DNA of 64,000 bases, from positions 868,001 through 932,000 of the forward strand of contig NZ_NIDE01000004.1 in NCBI RefSeq assembly GCF_002197845.1. Direction: 5' to 3'. Under the pieces are notes generated by a model. It was given only the letters and a program-made list of their open reading frames with translations. It was not told the DNA's origin and did not search any database. A program made the translations under genes and the position numbers. Positions 1 through 8,563 of the stretch are shown piece by piece; within the stretch, counting starts at the first letter, position 1, and each line of letters opens with the position of its first letter. Origin of the DNA: Fimbriiglobus ruber. GTDB lineage: Bacteria; Planctomycetota; Planctomycetia; Gemmatales; Gemmataceae.

Positions 1-507
1 GGCGGGATGGTCGTGAGTAGCACCGCGGCGGCCGTTCTTTAGGCACCGGCCGATGACCGCCCGGAGTTTCGTTTCGTAATTTTTCGCATCGACCTGGGTC
101 AAGTCGTTGGTCCCGAACATCAGCACGACGGCTTCGGGGTTCAGGGCCTTCAGCCAGCGGTCAACGTTCTCGTCCGCCCAGGCGATCGTCTTGCCGCCTT
201 CGCTGCCAAACTCCGGCCCGCGCCATTTCCGCCAGCAATCCTCCTTCATGTGCCCGCGGACAACTTCCAGCGACTTGGCGGTCTCGGCGTCGAGCGTTTT
301 GGGGGCATACGGCCACGGCGCCCAGAACGCGAGCGATGTGGTAATCGAGTCGCCGAACAGGGCGAATGTGCCGGGCGTGCCGGTGAACTTGGCGTGGACT
401 TTTTTCATCGGTACGACCCACGCGGGGTCTGCACCGCGGGCCGGGACGGTCGCGGAAGTGAATGCGGCGATGAAGCACGCTAGCCGGAATGGAACGAGAC
501 GGGTCAT
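1..507 (-). CDS. SGNH/GDSL-family hydrolase, N-terminal part (runs off the window)
   Basis: Only the first 169 or so codons are present; the rest lies beyond the left edge. The protein opens with a signal peptide (basic MTRLVPFR, then a hydrophobic stretch to about residue 25), so it is exported. Block I of the SGNH family appears as LFGDSIT near residue 50, with the nucleophile serine in GDS, and block III as MFGTNDL near residue 130. These blocks form part of the serine esterase active site; the C-terminal DxxH block is missing because of the truncation. Family members are secreted lipases, acetyl-xylan esterases or sialate esterases; the substrate cannot be told. ATG at 505-507 is the first start in frame and precedes the signal peptide directly. 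Confidence 0.85.
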   Translation of the reverse strand, partial: MTRLVPFRLACFIAAFTSATVPARGADPAWVVPMKKVHAKFTGTPGTFALFGDSITTSLAFWAPWPYAPKTLDAETAKSLEVVRGHMKEDCWRKWRGPEFGSEGGKTIAWADENVDRWLKALNPEAVVLMFGTNDLTQVDAKNYETKLRAVIGRCLKNGRRGATHDHPA

Positions 508-563
508 CGGCACACCTTGCGAAAAATCATCACGGCCGGACGATGCTGGCTACTAGTATCAGT

Positions 564-826
564 CTATGCCGCCGGCCGCTGAACCTTGACCCGCCGCACT
601 TCGGGCATGGCGGCGAGGAGCATCACCATTCGGTCCAGTTCGCTTGCCGCGAGCAAGCGCACGTCGAGGATCAACCGCGACCGGTGGCGGCGGACGTTCA
701 GGTCGTAATCCTCGTCGGCCACGGTGACGCGGGCTTCGCCCAACCGGGTGATCACGGCTTGCCGCGCCGTGCCGTCATCCTTGAGCATGACGATGACTCG
801 CCTCGGGTACAAGTGTCCCGCCTCCC
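564..826 (-). pseudogene. C-terminal cytoplasmic domain of the MgtC protein, in a shifted frame
   Basis: Read one frame away from the membrane domain, the segment after the G run encodes about 85 residues, including VIVMLKDDGTARQAVITRL and ending KVQRPAA, with alternating strands and helices like the ACT-like tail of MgtC/SapB proteins. Adding a single G to the run at 824-827 would join the two parts into one protein of about 228 residues, the usual family length. Either the genome has a true frameshift or the sequence has lost a base in a homopolymer. It has no start codon of its own with a ribosome site. Confidence 0.65.
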
Positions 827-1252
827 CTTGAGCCGGCGCAACACAATCAGGGCGAACAGGGCCGTCCCGGTCGCGGCGACCGCCAACTCGTACATCCCAC
901 CGCCCGCGGCCAACCCGATGGCCGCGGCCAGCCACAAACTGGCCGCCGTGGTAATCCCTTGTATCCCGATCCCGGTCCTAAAAAGCACGCCGGCGCCGAG
1001 GAAGCCGACGCCGGAAACCACACTCGCGGCGATCCGGGACGTGTCCACGATCACCAAATCGTCCTTGCCATATGTCTGAAAGAAAACGAACTGGGTGGAA
1101 ACGAGCATGAACGTGGCCGAGGCCAAAGCGACGATCAGGTGCGTCCGCGTACCAGCCGGCCGACCGATCCACTGGCGCTCGAAGCCGATCGCGGCCCCGA
1201 GCCCGGCCGCGGCCCCCATCCGCAAGAACATATCCAAATGACTAATGACCAT
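752..1252 (-). CDS. MgtC/SapB-family membrane protein, membrane domain (frame breaks near its end)
   Basis: Inner-membrane protein of the MgtC/SapB family. The first 140 residues show the family signature: GAAIGFERQW in the first loop, THLIVALASA at the start of the second helix, and VVSGVGFLGAGVLFR, the glycine-rich core motif, followed by a further pair of hydrophobic helices ending at LRRLKG. After that, the frame reads an arginine- and serine-rich tail unlike any MgtC protein, while the expected C-terminal cytoplasmic domain continues in another frame (next entry). The break lies at a run of four G on the coding strand (824-827). MgtC homologues are linked to growth at low magnesium or to F-ATPase modulation; the role here is unknown. 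Confidence 0.8.
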   Translation of the reverse strand: MVISHLDMFLRMGAAAGLGAAIGFERQWIGRPAGTRTHLIVALASATFMLVSTQFVFFQTYGKDDLVIVDTSRIAASVVSGVGFLGAGVLFRTGIGIQGITTAASLWLAAAIGLAAGGGMYELAVAATGTALFALIVLRRLKGRRDTCTRGESSSCSRMTARRGKP

Positions 1253-1695
1253 CCAAGCTCCTCTTTGTGCCGCGCCGCGTTACGCACTTTAAGTACCAAA
1301 CTTGTCGAGAAGGAAAACCTGACGAAGTTAGAACCCGGCGCTCCGCAGGAACCCCTGACGGGGACAACGTTAGCGACGTAGGCCGACTAGCCGATCGGTT
1401 TGCGGGAATCTGTTCTTGGAAGGTTCCCATCGATCGGAGTGATTGGGGGCATGCTCACAAAGGAATTCGGAGAAGGGAGCCGACTTTGGAATCGGGAACG
1501 ATCCGTTCACCCGATTCAAGATGGATTTCACTGTAACTAACTCGGCTTGAATCGGTGTAGAGTAAGTATACACTCACATCGACTTTGAACCTCTTATAAG
1601 TTCGTGTGAGTCTCCGCATGGTTTTGGCCGTCAGTAACTTCGCTTTGGTGACGGGGATAAGGACGGCGGCGACTTTTGAATGGGACTGACACTCG
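1253..1695. other. Intergenic region between mgtC and tetR
   Basis: About 440 bases between divergent genes, clearly richer in A and T than the coding regions. It should hold the promoters of both. Apart from the imperfect palindrome at 1561-1578, no gene, RNA or repeat is recognisable. Confidence 0.6.
1561..1578. promoter_or_regulatory. Possible TetR operator upstream of tetR
   Basis: The 18 bases are AGTAAG-TATACA-CTCACA, an imperfect palindrome about 120 bases ahead of the tetR start. It matches 14 of 18 positions with the perfect palindrome at 2407-2424, just ahead of the efflux genes. A shared palindrome before a TetR-type gene and its adjacent transporter operon is the usual autoregulated arrangement; that the protein binds here is inferred. 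Confidence 0.4.
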
Positions 1696-2385
1696 GTGCG
1701 AACTCCACAAAAGTTGTCCGGCGAGGAGCGCAAAGCCGCCATCCTCAAAGCGGTCCGTCACCTGTTCGCCGCCAAGGGGTTCGCGGGCACGACGACCCGC
1801 GAACTCGCGGCCACAGCCGGCGTGTCCGAAGCCCTGTTGTACCGGCACTTTCCGACCAAGGAAGCCCTGTACGGAGCCATTCACGAATCGATCTGTAGTG
1901 AGCGGAAGTACGATAAGTTCGATCAGCTCGCGGCACTCGAACCGTCCACCGTCACGCTCGTATTACTTGTCCACTACATGGTTTCCATATTGGCTCGTGA
2001 TGCCGCCGATCCCGGGGAAGGGTCGATCCCCCACCGGCTCATTCTCCGGAGTCTCGCGGAGGATGGAGAATACGCCCGAATCCTGTCCCGGCGGCTCGCG
2101 GAGTTCTGGTCTCCGAAGGTCGTCGAATGTCTGAAGGCGGCCGCGGCGGTCGGAGACGCCATCGAAGAGCGCGTGCCGTTTGAATGCGGCAGCCAGTTCG
2201 CCTTTCACCTCGCCCGCATGGTGGTCGTCCAGTTTCTGCCCCCGACCCCCGTCGGCGGGTGCGGCCCCCTGAACCCCGAGTTGGTGAGCCGTGTCGTCTG
2301 GTTCGTACTACGAGGGATGGGCCTCAAAGAAGAGGTCATCCGCCGGTACTACCAGCCCGAAACACTGGCGGCGCTTGGTCTTTAA
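1696..2385 (+). CDS. TetR/AcrR-family transcriptional regulator
   Basis: A 229-residue protein of standard TetR length. Residues 10-55 form the N-terminal DNA-binding domain: AAILKAVRHLFAAKGFAGTT, then the helix-turn-helix with TTTRELAATAGVSEALLYRHF and the following PTKEALYGAI, which is the TetR hallmark. The rest is the helical ligand-binding and dimerisation domain, which varies too much to predict a ligand. The chosen start is GTG at 1696, since it begins just before the conserved domain and no ATG is in frame. It lies 52 bases upstream of, and in the same direction as, the RND efflux genes, so it most likely represses them and is relieved by a transported compound. Candidate operators sit on both sides of the gene. 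Confidence 0.9.
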   Translation: MRTPQKLSGEERKAAILKAVRHLFAAKGFAGTTTRELAATAGVSEALLYRHFPTKEALYGAIHESICSERKYDKFDQLAALEPSTVTLVLLVHYMVSILARDAADPGEGSIPHRLILRSLAEDGEYARILSRRLAEFWSPKVVECLKAAAAVGDAIEERVPFECGSQFAFHLARMVVVQFLPPTPVGGCGPLNPELVSRVVWFVLRGMGLKEEVIRRYYQPETLAALGL

Positions 2386-2406
2386 TTTTTGTCGATTTCT
2401 GGTGTA

Positions 2407-2424
2407 AGTAAGCAAACACTTACT
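2407..2424. promoter_or_regulatory. Perfect palindrome, probable TetR operator before the efflux genes
   Basis: The sequence is AGTAAG-CAAACA-CTTACT: two perfect six-base arms around a six-base spacer, ending 13 bases before the adaptor start codon. It resembles the site at 1561-1578. Its position would block transcription or translation start of the RND operon when bound. The assignment to the adjacent TetR protein is inferred from position and symmetry. Confidence 0.5.
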
Positions 2425-2437
2425 GGTATTCCGCGAT

Positions 2438-3805
2438 ATGGCACAATACTCATACTTCCTTACGTTTTGCCGGCGGCCGTCCGGGCGCGTCGCGACGTTC
2501 CTGGTTCTCGGAGCGGGCCTTTTCGCGCTCGGCTGCCAGCAACAAAAGCAGGCCCCGGCCGCGCCGCCGCCGCCGTTAGTCACCGTAACCAAGCCTTCGA
2601 CCGCCTCGGTCCAGGCTTATTACGAGTACAACGGGTATCTCGACGCGGTCGAATCCGTTGAGATTCGGGCCCGCGTGAAGGGCTACCTGTTGGCCGTGAA
2701 CTTCCACGAAGGGGACGAAGTCAAAGTCGGCGATTCGCTTTACACAATCGACCCACGAGAGTACGTCGCCGTGGTCGCCAAGTGCAAGGCGGACATCGCC
2801 AAGTCGACCGCGGACATGGCCAACGGCAGGGCCCAGATCCAGCTCGCCCAGGCCGACCTCGACCGCATGAATCGCCTGGCCGCGTCCGTTTCACAGAGCG
2901 AGCACGATAAGGCGGTCGCCACAGTTGCGGCCAACAAAGCTCAATATGATGTGGCGGTGGCGAACAAGGAGGCTGCGGAAGCCGCCCTGCAGACGGCCGA
3001 ACTCGACGAGAGTTACACGAAGATTCTCGCGCCGATCTCCGGCCGAATCAGCCGGACGCGGGTGACACGGGGGAACCTGGTCGGTCAAGGCGAGACGACT
3101 CTGCTCACCACGATTGTCAGCCTCGATCCCCTCTACGTCTATTACGACGCCCCCGAAAAAGATCTCGTCGAATACCACCTGTCGTTGAAAGACCAACCGA
3201 AGGACGGGGCCGTTGCGGCTTTGCCCGTCGCGGTCGGGGTGGCGACCGAAGAAGGGTTCCCGCACCTCGGCCGGATCGACTTCCGCGAGAACCGGGTCGA
3301 CACCGGGACGGGAACGGTCCGCATCCGCGGGCTGGTGCCGAATCCGCTGGTCGGGACCGGGAACAGCCGCGTTCTTTACCCCGGTCTCTTTACCCGGGTC
3401 CAGGTTCCGAACGGTTCCGCCGCGACCCGACTCGTCCTCCCCGAAGACGCCCTGATGACCGGACAGGAGGGAAGGTACGTCTTCGTGGTCGGCAAGGACA
3501 ACGTGATCCAGAAGCGCACGGTGACGGTCGGCGTGCAGGTCTGGCGGGCTCCGCCGCCGGGCACACCGGACGGGCCCAAGTGGACCCTGACGAACCCCAA
3601 CCCACCCGCGCCGAAGCCGGACGCGAAAATACCGCCGCCGTCGACGTCGATTCCGGTCCGTTCGGTGGTAGCCATTTTGAAGGGGCTCGAAGCCGGCGAC
3701 GTGGTGGTCGTGAACGGACTTCAGAAGGCCCGCCCGGGTGCCCCGGTCACGCCCGAGGAGTGGGACTTCAGCCCGCCCGCTCCCGCACCCCAGGCGAAGA
3801 AGTAA
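2438..3805 (+). CDS. RND efflux periplasmic adaptor (membrane fusion) lipoprotein
   Basis: A 455-residue adaptor of the AcrA/MexA type, linking an inner-membrane RND pump to an outer-membrane channel. The N-terminus has a hydrophobic segment ending LFALGC at residue 33, a plausible lipobox, so the protein is probably a lipoprotein anchored in the inner membrane. The barrel/lipoyl half-motif (VEIRARVKGYL, EGDEVKVGDSLYTID) comes at about 75-115, then a long alpha-helical hairpin (about 120-185), the second lipoyl half (ILAPISGRISRTRV), a beta-barrel and a membrane-proximal domain. The part after residue 380 carries a proline-rich insert (PNPPAPKPDAKIPPP), not usual in AcrA. It is co-directional with the permease 121 bases downstream and probably in its operon. 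Confidence 0.92.
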   Translation: MAQYSYFLTFCRRPSGRVATFLVLGAGLFALGCQQQKQAPAAPPPPLVTVTKPSTASVQAYYEYNGYLDAVESVEIRARVKGYLLAVNFHEGDEVKVGDSLYTIDPREYVAVVAKCKADIAKSTADMANGRAQIQLAQADLDRMNRLAASVSQSEHDKAVATVAANKAQYDVAVANKEAAEAALQTAELDESYTKILAPISGRISRTRVTRGNLVGQGETTLLTTIVSLDPLYVYYDAPEKDLVEYHLSLKDQPKDGAVAALPVAVGVATEEGFPHLGRIDFRENRVDTGTGTVRIRGLVPNPLVGTGNSRVLYPGLFTRVQVPNGSAATRLVLPEDALMTGQEGRYVFVVGKDNVIQKRTVTVGVQVWRAPPPGTPDGPKWTLTNPNPPAPKPDAKIPPPSTSIPVRSVVAILKGLEAGDVVVVNGLQKARPGAPVTPEEWDFSPPAPAPQAKK

Positions 3806-3926
3806 GCCCCCATTCGGTCGTAGTCTGAACGCCCGCCGCTGGACGCGGCGGGTGGGAAATCGCCCCACCCGTGCCCGCAGTCCGGCCCGGTCGTCGCCCG
3901 ACTTTCACTCACGCGGACCGAACATA

Positions 3927-6900
3927 ATGTCCAGGTTCTTTATCGACCGCCCGATCTTCGCGAACGTGATCGCCATCATGACGATCCTGTTCGGGTTCGT
4001 GGCCCTCGCCCGGTTGCCAGTCGAGCGGTACCCGGCGATCACGCCGCCCACGGTGGTCGTCACCACCACGTACCCGGGGGCGAACGCCAAGGTCGTGGCC
4101 GACACCGTGGCCGCCCCGATCGAGCAGCAGATCAACGGGGTGGAGAACATGATGTACATGTCCTCCACCAGTTCGTCGGACGGCAGCTACCAGCTCACCA
4201 TCACGTTCGAGATCGGCACCAACCTGGACGACGCCCAGGTACTCGTCCAGAACCGCCTGAGCGTGGCCGAGCCGACGCTGCCGGAGGAAGTCCGGCGGCA
4301 GGGCGTGACGGTCAAGAAGCAGTCGCCGAACATCCTGCTCTGCGTGTCGCTGACGTCGCGGTCCGGCACGTACGACGGGCTGTTCCTCTCGAACTACGCC
4401 ACGCTCCGCCTGCGGGACGAACTGAGCCGGTTGCCGGGCGTGGGCGAGGTCACGGTTCGGGGCATCGGGTCCTACGCGATGCGGATCTGGCTCGATCCGG
4501 ACAAGCTCGCCGCCCGCCAACTCACCACCCAGGATGTCAACGCCGCCCTCGCCCGGCAGAACGTCCAGGTGGCGGCCGGTCAGCTCGGGCAGCCGCCGAA
4601 CCCGAGCGGGCAGTCGTTCCAGTTGACCGTCCTCACCCTGGGCCGACTGACCGACCCCAGTGAGTTCGAGGGCGTCGTCATCAAGTCCGGGGCGAACGGG
4701 CAGATCGTTTACCTCCGGGACGTGGCCCGCGTGGAACTCGGGGCCCAGGCGTACGACTCGTTCACCGAGGTGAGCGAGACCGAGGCGGCCAACATCCTGA
4801 TCTTCCAGCTCCCGGGCTCGAACGCCCTCGACGTGGCCAACGCGATCCGCGCCCGGATGGAGGAGATCAAGCCGACCCTGCCGGAGGGGATGGAATACAT
4901 CATCCCGTTCGACACGACCAAGTTCGTGGAAGCGGCCATCAACAACGTCTACCGGACGCTGATCGAGGCCGGCGTCCTGGTGCTGATCGTGATCCTGGTG
5001 TTCCTGCAAAGTTGGCGGGCCCTGCTCGTGCCGGCTACGACGGTGCCGGTCACGATCATCGGGGCGTTCGCGTTCATGTACCTGTTCGGCTTCTCGGTCA
5101 ACCTGCTGACGCTGTTCGGGTTGGTGCTGGCGATCGGGATCGTGGTGGACGACGCCATCGTGATCGTCGAGAATGCGAGCCACCACATCGAGCGCGGACT
5201 GGCCCCGCGGGAAGCTACCATCCAGGCGATGAGGGAAGTGACCGGACCGGTCATCGCGATCACGTTCGTGTTAATGGCCGTGTTCATCCCGACGGCCCTC
5301 ATGGGCGGGATCACCGGACAGATGTACCGCCAGTTCGCGCTGACGATCGCGGCGACCGCCGTCATCAGCGCGGTCAACGCCCTGACGCTGAAGCCGGCCC
5401 AGTGCGCCGCGTACCTCCGGCCGAACGCCGGCCGGAACATGTTCACCCGCCTCTTCGACTTCTTCTACCGCCCGTTGGAAGCCGTGTACGCGTGGGTCAT
5501 CCGCCAGTTATTGAAGGCCTGGTGGCTGCTCATGTTCGCGTTCGTGGGAGTCGCCGTGTTCACCGGCTGGTGGTACGAACAGGTGCCCAAGGGGTTCCTG
5601 CCGACCGAGGACGAGGGGTACGCGCTGATCGCCGTCCAGCTCCCGGACAGCGCCTCGCTCGACCGGACCCGCGAGGTCGTGGCCAAGATGAACAAGGTGT
5701 TCAGCCGCTACCGGGAAAAGGGACTTGTTGAAAACTGGTTCGTTCTCGGCGGTATTTCCCTTCTAGACGGGACGAACGCGCCGAACGGTGCGACCGCGTT
5801 CCCGACCTGGACGGACTGGTCGAAACGAACAGACCCGAAAGCGTCTCAGCAGGCGCTGGTCCAAGACCTTCAGATGGAACTGGGCTCGATGCAGGAGGCG
5901 TTCATCCTCGTGATCGTGCCCCCGTCGATTCAGGGGCTCGGGTTCGCGGGCGGGTTCCAGATGCAGATCGAGGACCGCGAGGGCGTCGGGCTGGAAATCC
6001 TTCAGGAGCGGACCCAGGCGGTGATCGACGAGGCCCGCAAGCGGCCCGAGATCAACCCGATGCGGACGGCTACCAGCTTCCGGGCCGGGGTGCCGCAGAT
6101 CTTCCTGAACATCGACCGGGTGAAGGCCGAGAAGATGGGCGTCACGGTCAACGACATCTTCGCCGCCTTGCAGACGAACCTCGGGTCGGTGTACGTGAAC
6201 GACTTCAACAAGTTTGGCCGGACCTACCAGGTCCGCGTGCAGGCGGACGCCCGGTATCGGTCGGACCCTGGGTTGCTCCGCCGGCTGGAAGTTCGCAACC
6301 GCGAGGGCGGGCGGGTTCCGCTCGGGACACTGCTCTCGGTCGAAAGCCAAGTCGGCCCGCTGTCGGTCACGCGCTACAACCTGTACCCCACCGCGTCCAT
6401 CAACGGAGCGACGGCGGGCCCCCAGGTCAGCTCCGGGGACGCGCTCAAGGCGATGGAAGAAGTCGCGGGCAAGGTGCTGCCGCCGTCGATGGGGTACGAC
6501 TGGACGGCCATCGCGTACCAGGAAAAGAAGGTCAACGGGAGCGCCGTCTTCGGCTTCCCGCAGGCCGTGATCATCTTCACCATTGCCGTGTTCCTGGTTT
6601 ATCTGGTCCTGGCCGCGCAGTACGAGAGTTGGTTGTTGCCGCTGGCGGTAATCCTGGTCGTCCCGCTCGGGCTTCTGGGGGTCGTGGCCGGCGTCGTCTT
6701 CCGCGGGCTCGACAACAACATTTACACCCAGATCGGGGTCGTACTCATCATCGCGCTGGCCAGTAAGAACGCGATCCTGATCGTGGAGTTCGCCCGCGAG
6801 CTGCGGCTCGCGGGGCGGAGTATCCGCGAGGCGGCAATCGAGGCGAGCCGGATGCGGTTCCGGCCGATTCTGATGACCTCGATCGCGTTCATCCTAGGCG

Positions 6901-7217
6901 TGGTCCCGCTCGTGACCGCGACGGGGGCCGGGGCGTCCAGCCGGCAGGCGCTCGGGACGGCCGTGTTCGGCGGGATGATTACCTCGACCGTGTTGGCCGT
7001 GTTCTTCGTCCCGGCGTTTTACGTGGCGATCCAGGGGCTGATCGAACTCATCAACGGCCCGCCCAAGATCGTCCCCGGCGGCGGCCACGGGATCGGCGGT
7101 GACGAGCCGGCGGCCGTCGTCCTCACGACCGCCAACGGCCACGGCCACGGCACTACGGCCAACGGCCACCACCCGACCCCACACGGAGCGGCCGACGGCA
7201 CCGTTCCGGCGCACTGA
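3927..7217 (+). CDS. RND-family multidrug efflux permease (AcrB/HAE1 type)
   Basis: Inner-membrane proton-driven pump of 1096 residues, slightly longer than AcrB. ATG at 3927 is chosen because the following MSRFFIDRPIFANVIAI is the standard first helix of the family; the frame stays open upstream but without family sequence. Twelve membrane segments are expected in two halves with large periplasmic loops. The proton-relay residues are visible: the double aspartate in LAIGIVVDDAIVIVEN (helix 4) and the lysine in ASKNAILIVEFARELR (helix 10). The C-terminal tail after about residue 1050 is rich in histidine and glycine (NGHGHGTTANGHH), which is unusual and could bind metal. There is no TolC-type gene nearby, so the outer-membrane partner must be encoded elsewhere. 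Substrate unknown. Confidence 0.95.
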   Translation: MSRFFIDRPIFANVIAIMTILFGFVALARLPVERYPAITPPTVVVTTTYPGANAKVVADTVAAPIEQQINGVENMMYMSSTSSSDGSYQLTITFEIGTNLDDAQVLVQNRLSVAEPTLPEEVRRQGVTVKKQSPNILLCVSLTSRSGTYDGLFLSNYATLRLRDELSRLPGVGEVTVRGIGSYAMRIWLDPDKLAARQLTTQDVNAALARQNVQVAAGQLGQPPNPSGQSFQLTVLTLGRLTDPSEFEGVVIKSGANGQIVYLRDVARVELGAQAYDSFTEVSETEAANILIFQLPGSNALDVANAIRARMEEIKPTLPEGMEYIIPFDTTKFVEAAINNVYRTLIEAGVLVLIVILVFLQSWRALLVPATTVPVTIIGAFAFMYLFGFSVNLLTLFGLVLAIGIVVDDAIVIVENASHHIERGLAPREATIQAMREVTGPVIAITFVLMAVFIPTALMGGITGQMYRQFALTIAATAVISAVNALTLKPAQCAAYLRPNAGRNMFTRLFDFFYRPLEAVYAWVIRQLLKAWWLLMFAFVGVAVFTGWWYEQVPKGFLPTEDEGYALIAVQLPDSASLDRTREVVAKMNKVFSRYREKGLVENWFVLGGISLLDGTNAPNGATAFPTWTDWSKRTDPKASQQALVQDLQMELGSMQEAFILVIVPPSIQGLGFAGGFQMQIEDREGVGLEILQERTQAVIDEARKRPEINPMRTATSFRAGVPQIFLNIDRVKAEKMGVTVNDIFAALQTNLGSVYVNDFNKFGRTYQVRVQADARYRSDPGLLRRLEVRNREGGRVPLGTLLSVESQVGPLSVTRYNLYPTASINGATAGPQVSSGDALKAMEEVAGKVLPPSMGYDWTAIAYQEKKVNGSAVFGFPQAVIIFTIAVFLVYLVLAAQYESWLLPLAVILVVPLGLLGVVAGVVFRGLDNNIYTQIGVVLIIALASKNAILIVEFARELRLAGRSIREAAIEASRMRFRPILMTSIAFILGVVPLVTATGAGASSRQALGTAVFGGMITSTVLAVFFVPAFYVAIQGLIELINGPPKIVPGGGHGIGGDEPAAVVLTTANGHGHGTTANGHHPTPHGAADGTVPAH

Positions 7218-7224
7218 GCCGTTC

Positions 7225-7252
7225 CTCGGTTCGGATTTTGTTCCGAACCGAG
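7225..7252 (+). terminator. Hairpin after the RND permease gene
   Basis: A perfect 11-bp stem (CTCGGTTCGGA with TCCGAACCGAG) around a six-base loop starts eight bases after the permease stop codon. There is no T run behind it, so it could be a weak terminator or an mRNA 3'-end stabiliser that separates the pump genes from doxX. Confidence 0.45.
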
Positions 7253-7370
7253 ATGGGATTGCACCTGCCCTACCCGCTATAAGGAGTGCCTCATCGTTCT
7301 GGTTAACGAATTGTCCAAACGACCGCCCCACCGACTGGTGGGATTTGACGCGCAACACGAGAAAGCAGCC

Positions 7371-7850
7371 ATGACATTCACCAAAATTGTTCGACGCGAA
7401 TCGGAAACCTTTTCCCCCTCGAACGTCGCGCTCTGGGGCGCGAGCCTGATCATCGGACTGTCGTTCGCCCTACTGGGCGGGGCGAAATTTTTGCTCCCCT
7501 GGGCGGCCGATCAACTCGCGGTCCACGGCATCCCGACCTGGGTTCGGTTCCCGGTGGGAACGGCCGAAGTCGTCGGCGGCCTGATGTTTCTGGTGCCCGC
7601 CGTGCGACTGTCCGGTGCCGGTGTATTGGCGTCCGTGCTCGTCGGGGGGATCGCAACCCATGTCGCGCTGGAAGGCGTCGACGCCACCGTGGTCCCGTTC
7701 GTCGGCTTACTCGCCCTGATCGTCTTGATCAGTTGGGGGCTCCACCGGGCCGCCTGGTGGTCGCGGTATGCGACGGCCCTGGACCAGTTCACGGCCCGAG
7801 AGAACCTCAACGACGCCCGGGGCGTTTGGGCTCTGCCCGGTCAAGAATAA
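7371..7850 (+). CDS. DoxX-like small membrane protein
   Basis: A 159-residue protein with four hydrophobic segments (roughly residues 20-40, 60-80, 85-105 and 110-125), matching the four-helix DoxX/DoxD fold. The family pattern is seen in GLSFALLGGAKFL after helix 1 and TAEVVGGLMFLVPAV in helix 2. DoxX-type proteins are poorly understood; some take part in thiosulfate oxidation or in membrane redox complexes, and many are of unknown role. ATG at 7371 is preferred over an upstream in-frame start because the conserved part follows shortly. It lies 153 bases after the efflux permease in the same direction and may be co-regulated, though a hairpin lies between them. Confidence 0.75.
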   Translation: MTFTKIVRRESETFSPSNVALWGASLIIGLSFALLGGAKFLLPWAADQLAVHGIPTWVRFPVGTAEVVGGLMFLVPAVRLSGAGVLASVLVGGIATHVALEGVDATVVPFVGLLALIVLISWGLHRAAWWSRYATALDQFTARENLNDARGVWALPGQE

Positions 7851-7960
7851 GACGTTCTCAGCCAACACGAAGTACAAGCGATCAAAACGGAATAAATCAT
7901 CCGGATCCGATACAACGAGAGACCGTCGCTTGCCAAGCGAGAAAAAGGGGTGACTCTAGA

Positions 7961-8563
7961 TCAGTCGGTCGGTCTTTCTTGCTCGTTTGCCTCCAGTTCT
8001 TTTCGCTCGGCTTCAACAGCAATGCTCAAGGTTTCAAGGAACTCCGTAAGACGCTCGAACGCTTCCTTAGCATTCAGGTTGATGACGCTAGGATCTCGTG
8101 GCTCACGTTTGCCATGAGCGACCCAATTCCTGTAATCACGCACTTGTTTTACTTTGTCGCTTAGCTGCGGGGTAATCCGGCCTTGGTCCTGTAAGGGAGC
8201 CAATACTTGGTTTGCGAAACTGCCCTGTCGAATTCCTTCTAATACTTTTTCGGCCGCGTGTTCGAGGATTGGGTGACCGAGTCCACCGGTCATTGGCCTG
8301 ATAATCCCTTCGAGGTGGTCCCGGACTGCCGCCTCGAAAACGGAAAACAGCACTAGCACACCGAGGTCTTCAAGTGGCTTGATGGCGAGATTCGTTTCCT
8401 TCTCGATATCCTGTGCTTCTACCTCCTTAAAGTGTTCGTCCGACCAGATCGTAGCGTCCTTCAGTGAGTCGTCATTCCAGTGGCGGCTTCCCAATCGGCG
8501 CATTCGGACGAGGTTGGTTCTTGCCGAACTATACCAGTCCCACGCGTCCCTGAGAGTCTTCAT
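7961..8563 (-). CDS. HEPN-domain protein, possible RNase toxin
   Basis: A 200-residue, mostly alpha-helical protein. Residues 145-151 read RNWVAHG, the R-x4-H motif that in HEPN proteins forms the RNase active site or the nucleotide-binding surface; the preceding helix VKQVRDY and the motif placement near the last third fit the fold. An upstream helix (LVLFSVFEAAVRDHLEGI, 70-87) resembles the first HEPN helix of the RiboL-PSP/MAE-type families. Its ATG overlaps the stop of the upstream gene (ATGA, 8560-8563), so the two are translationally coupled. HEPN proteins are common in toxin-antitoxin and antiviral systems, but no canonical MNT antitoxin is adjacent. The pair is less GC-rich than its surroundings, suggesting acquisition. 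Function inferred. Confidence 0.65.
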   Translation of the reverse strand: MKTLRDAWDWYSSARTNLVRMRRLGSRHWNDDSLKDATIWSDEHFKEVEAQDIEKETNLAIKPLEDLGVLVLFSVFEAAVRDHLEGIIRPMTGGLGHPILEHAAEKVLEGIRQGSFANQVLAPLQDQGRITPQLSDKVKQVRDYRNWVAHGKREPRDPSVINLNAKEAFERLTEFLETLSIAVEAERKELEANEQERPTD

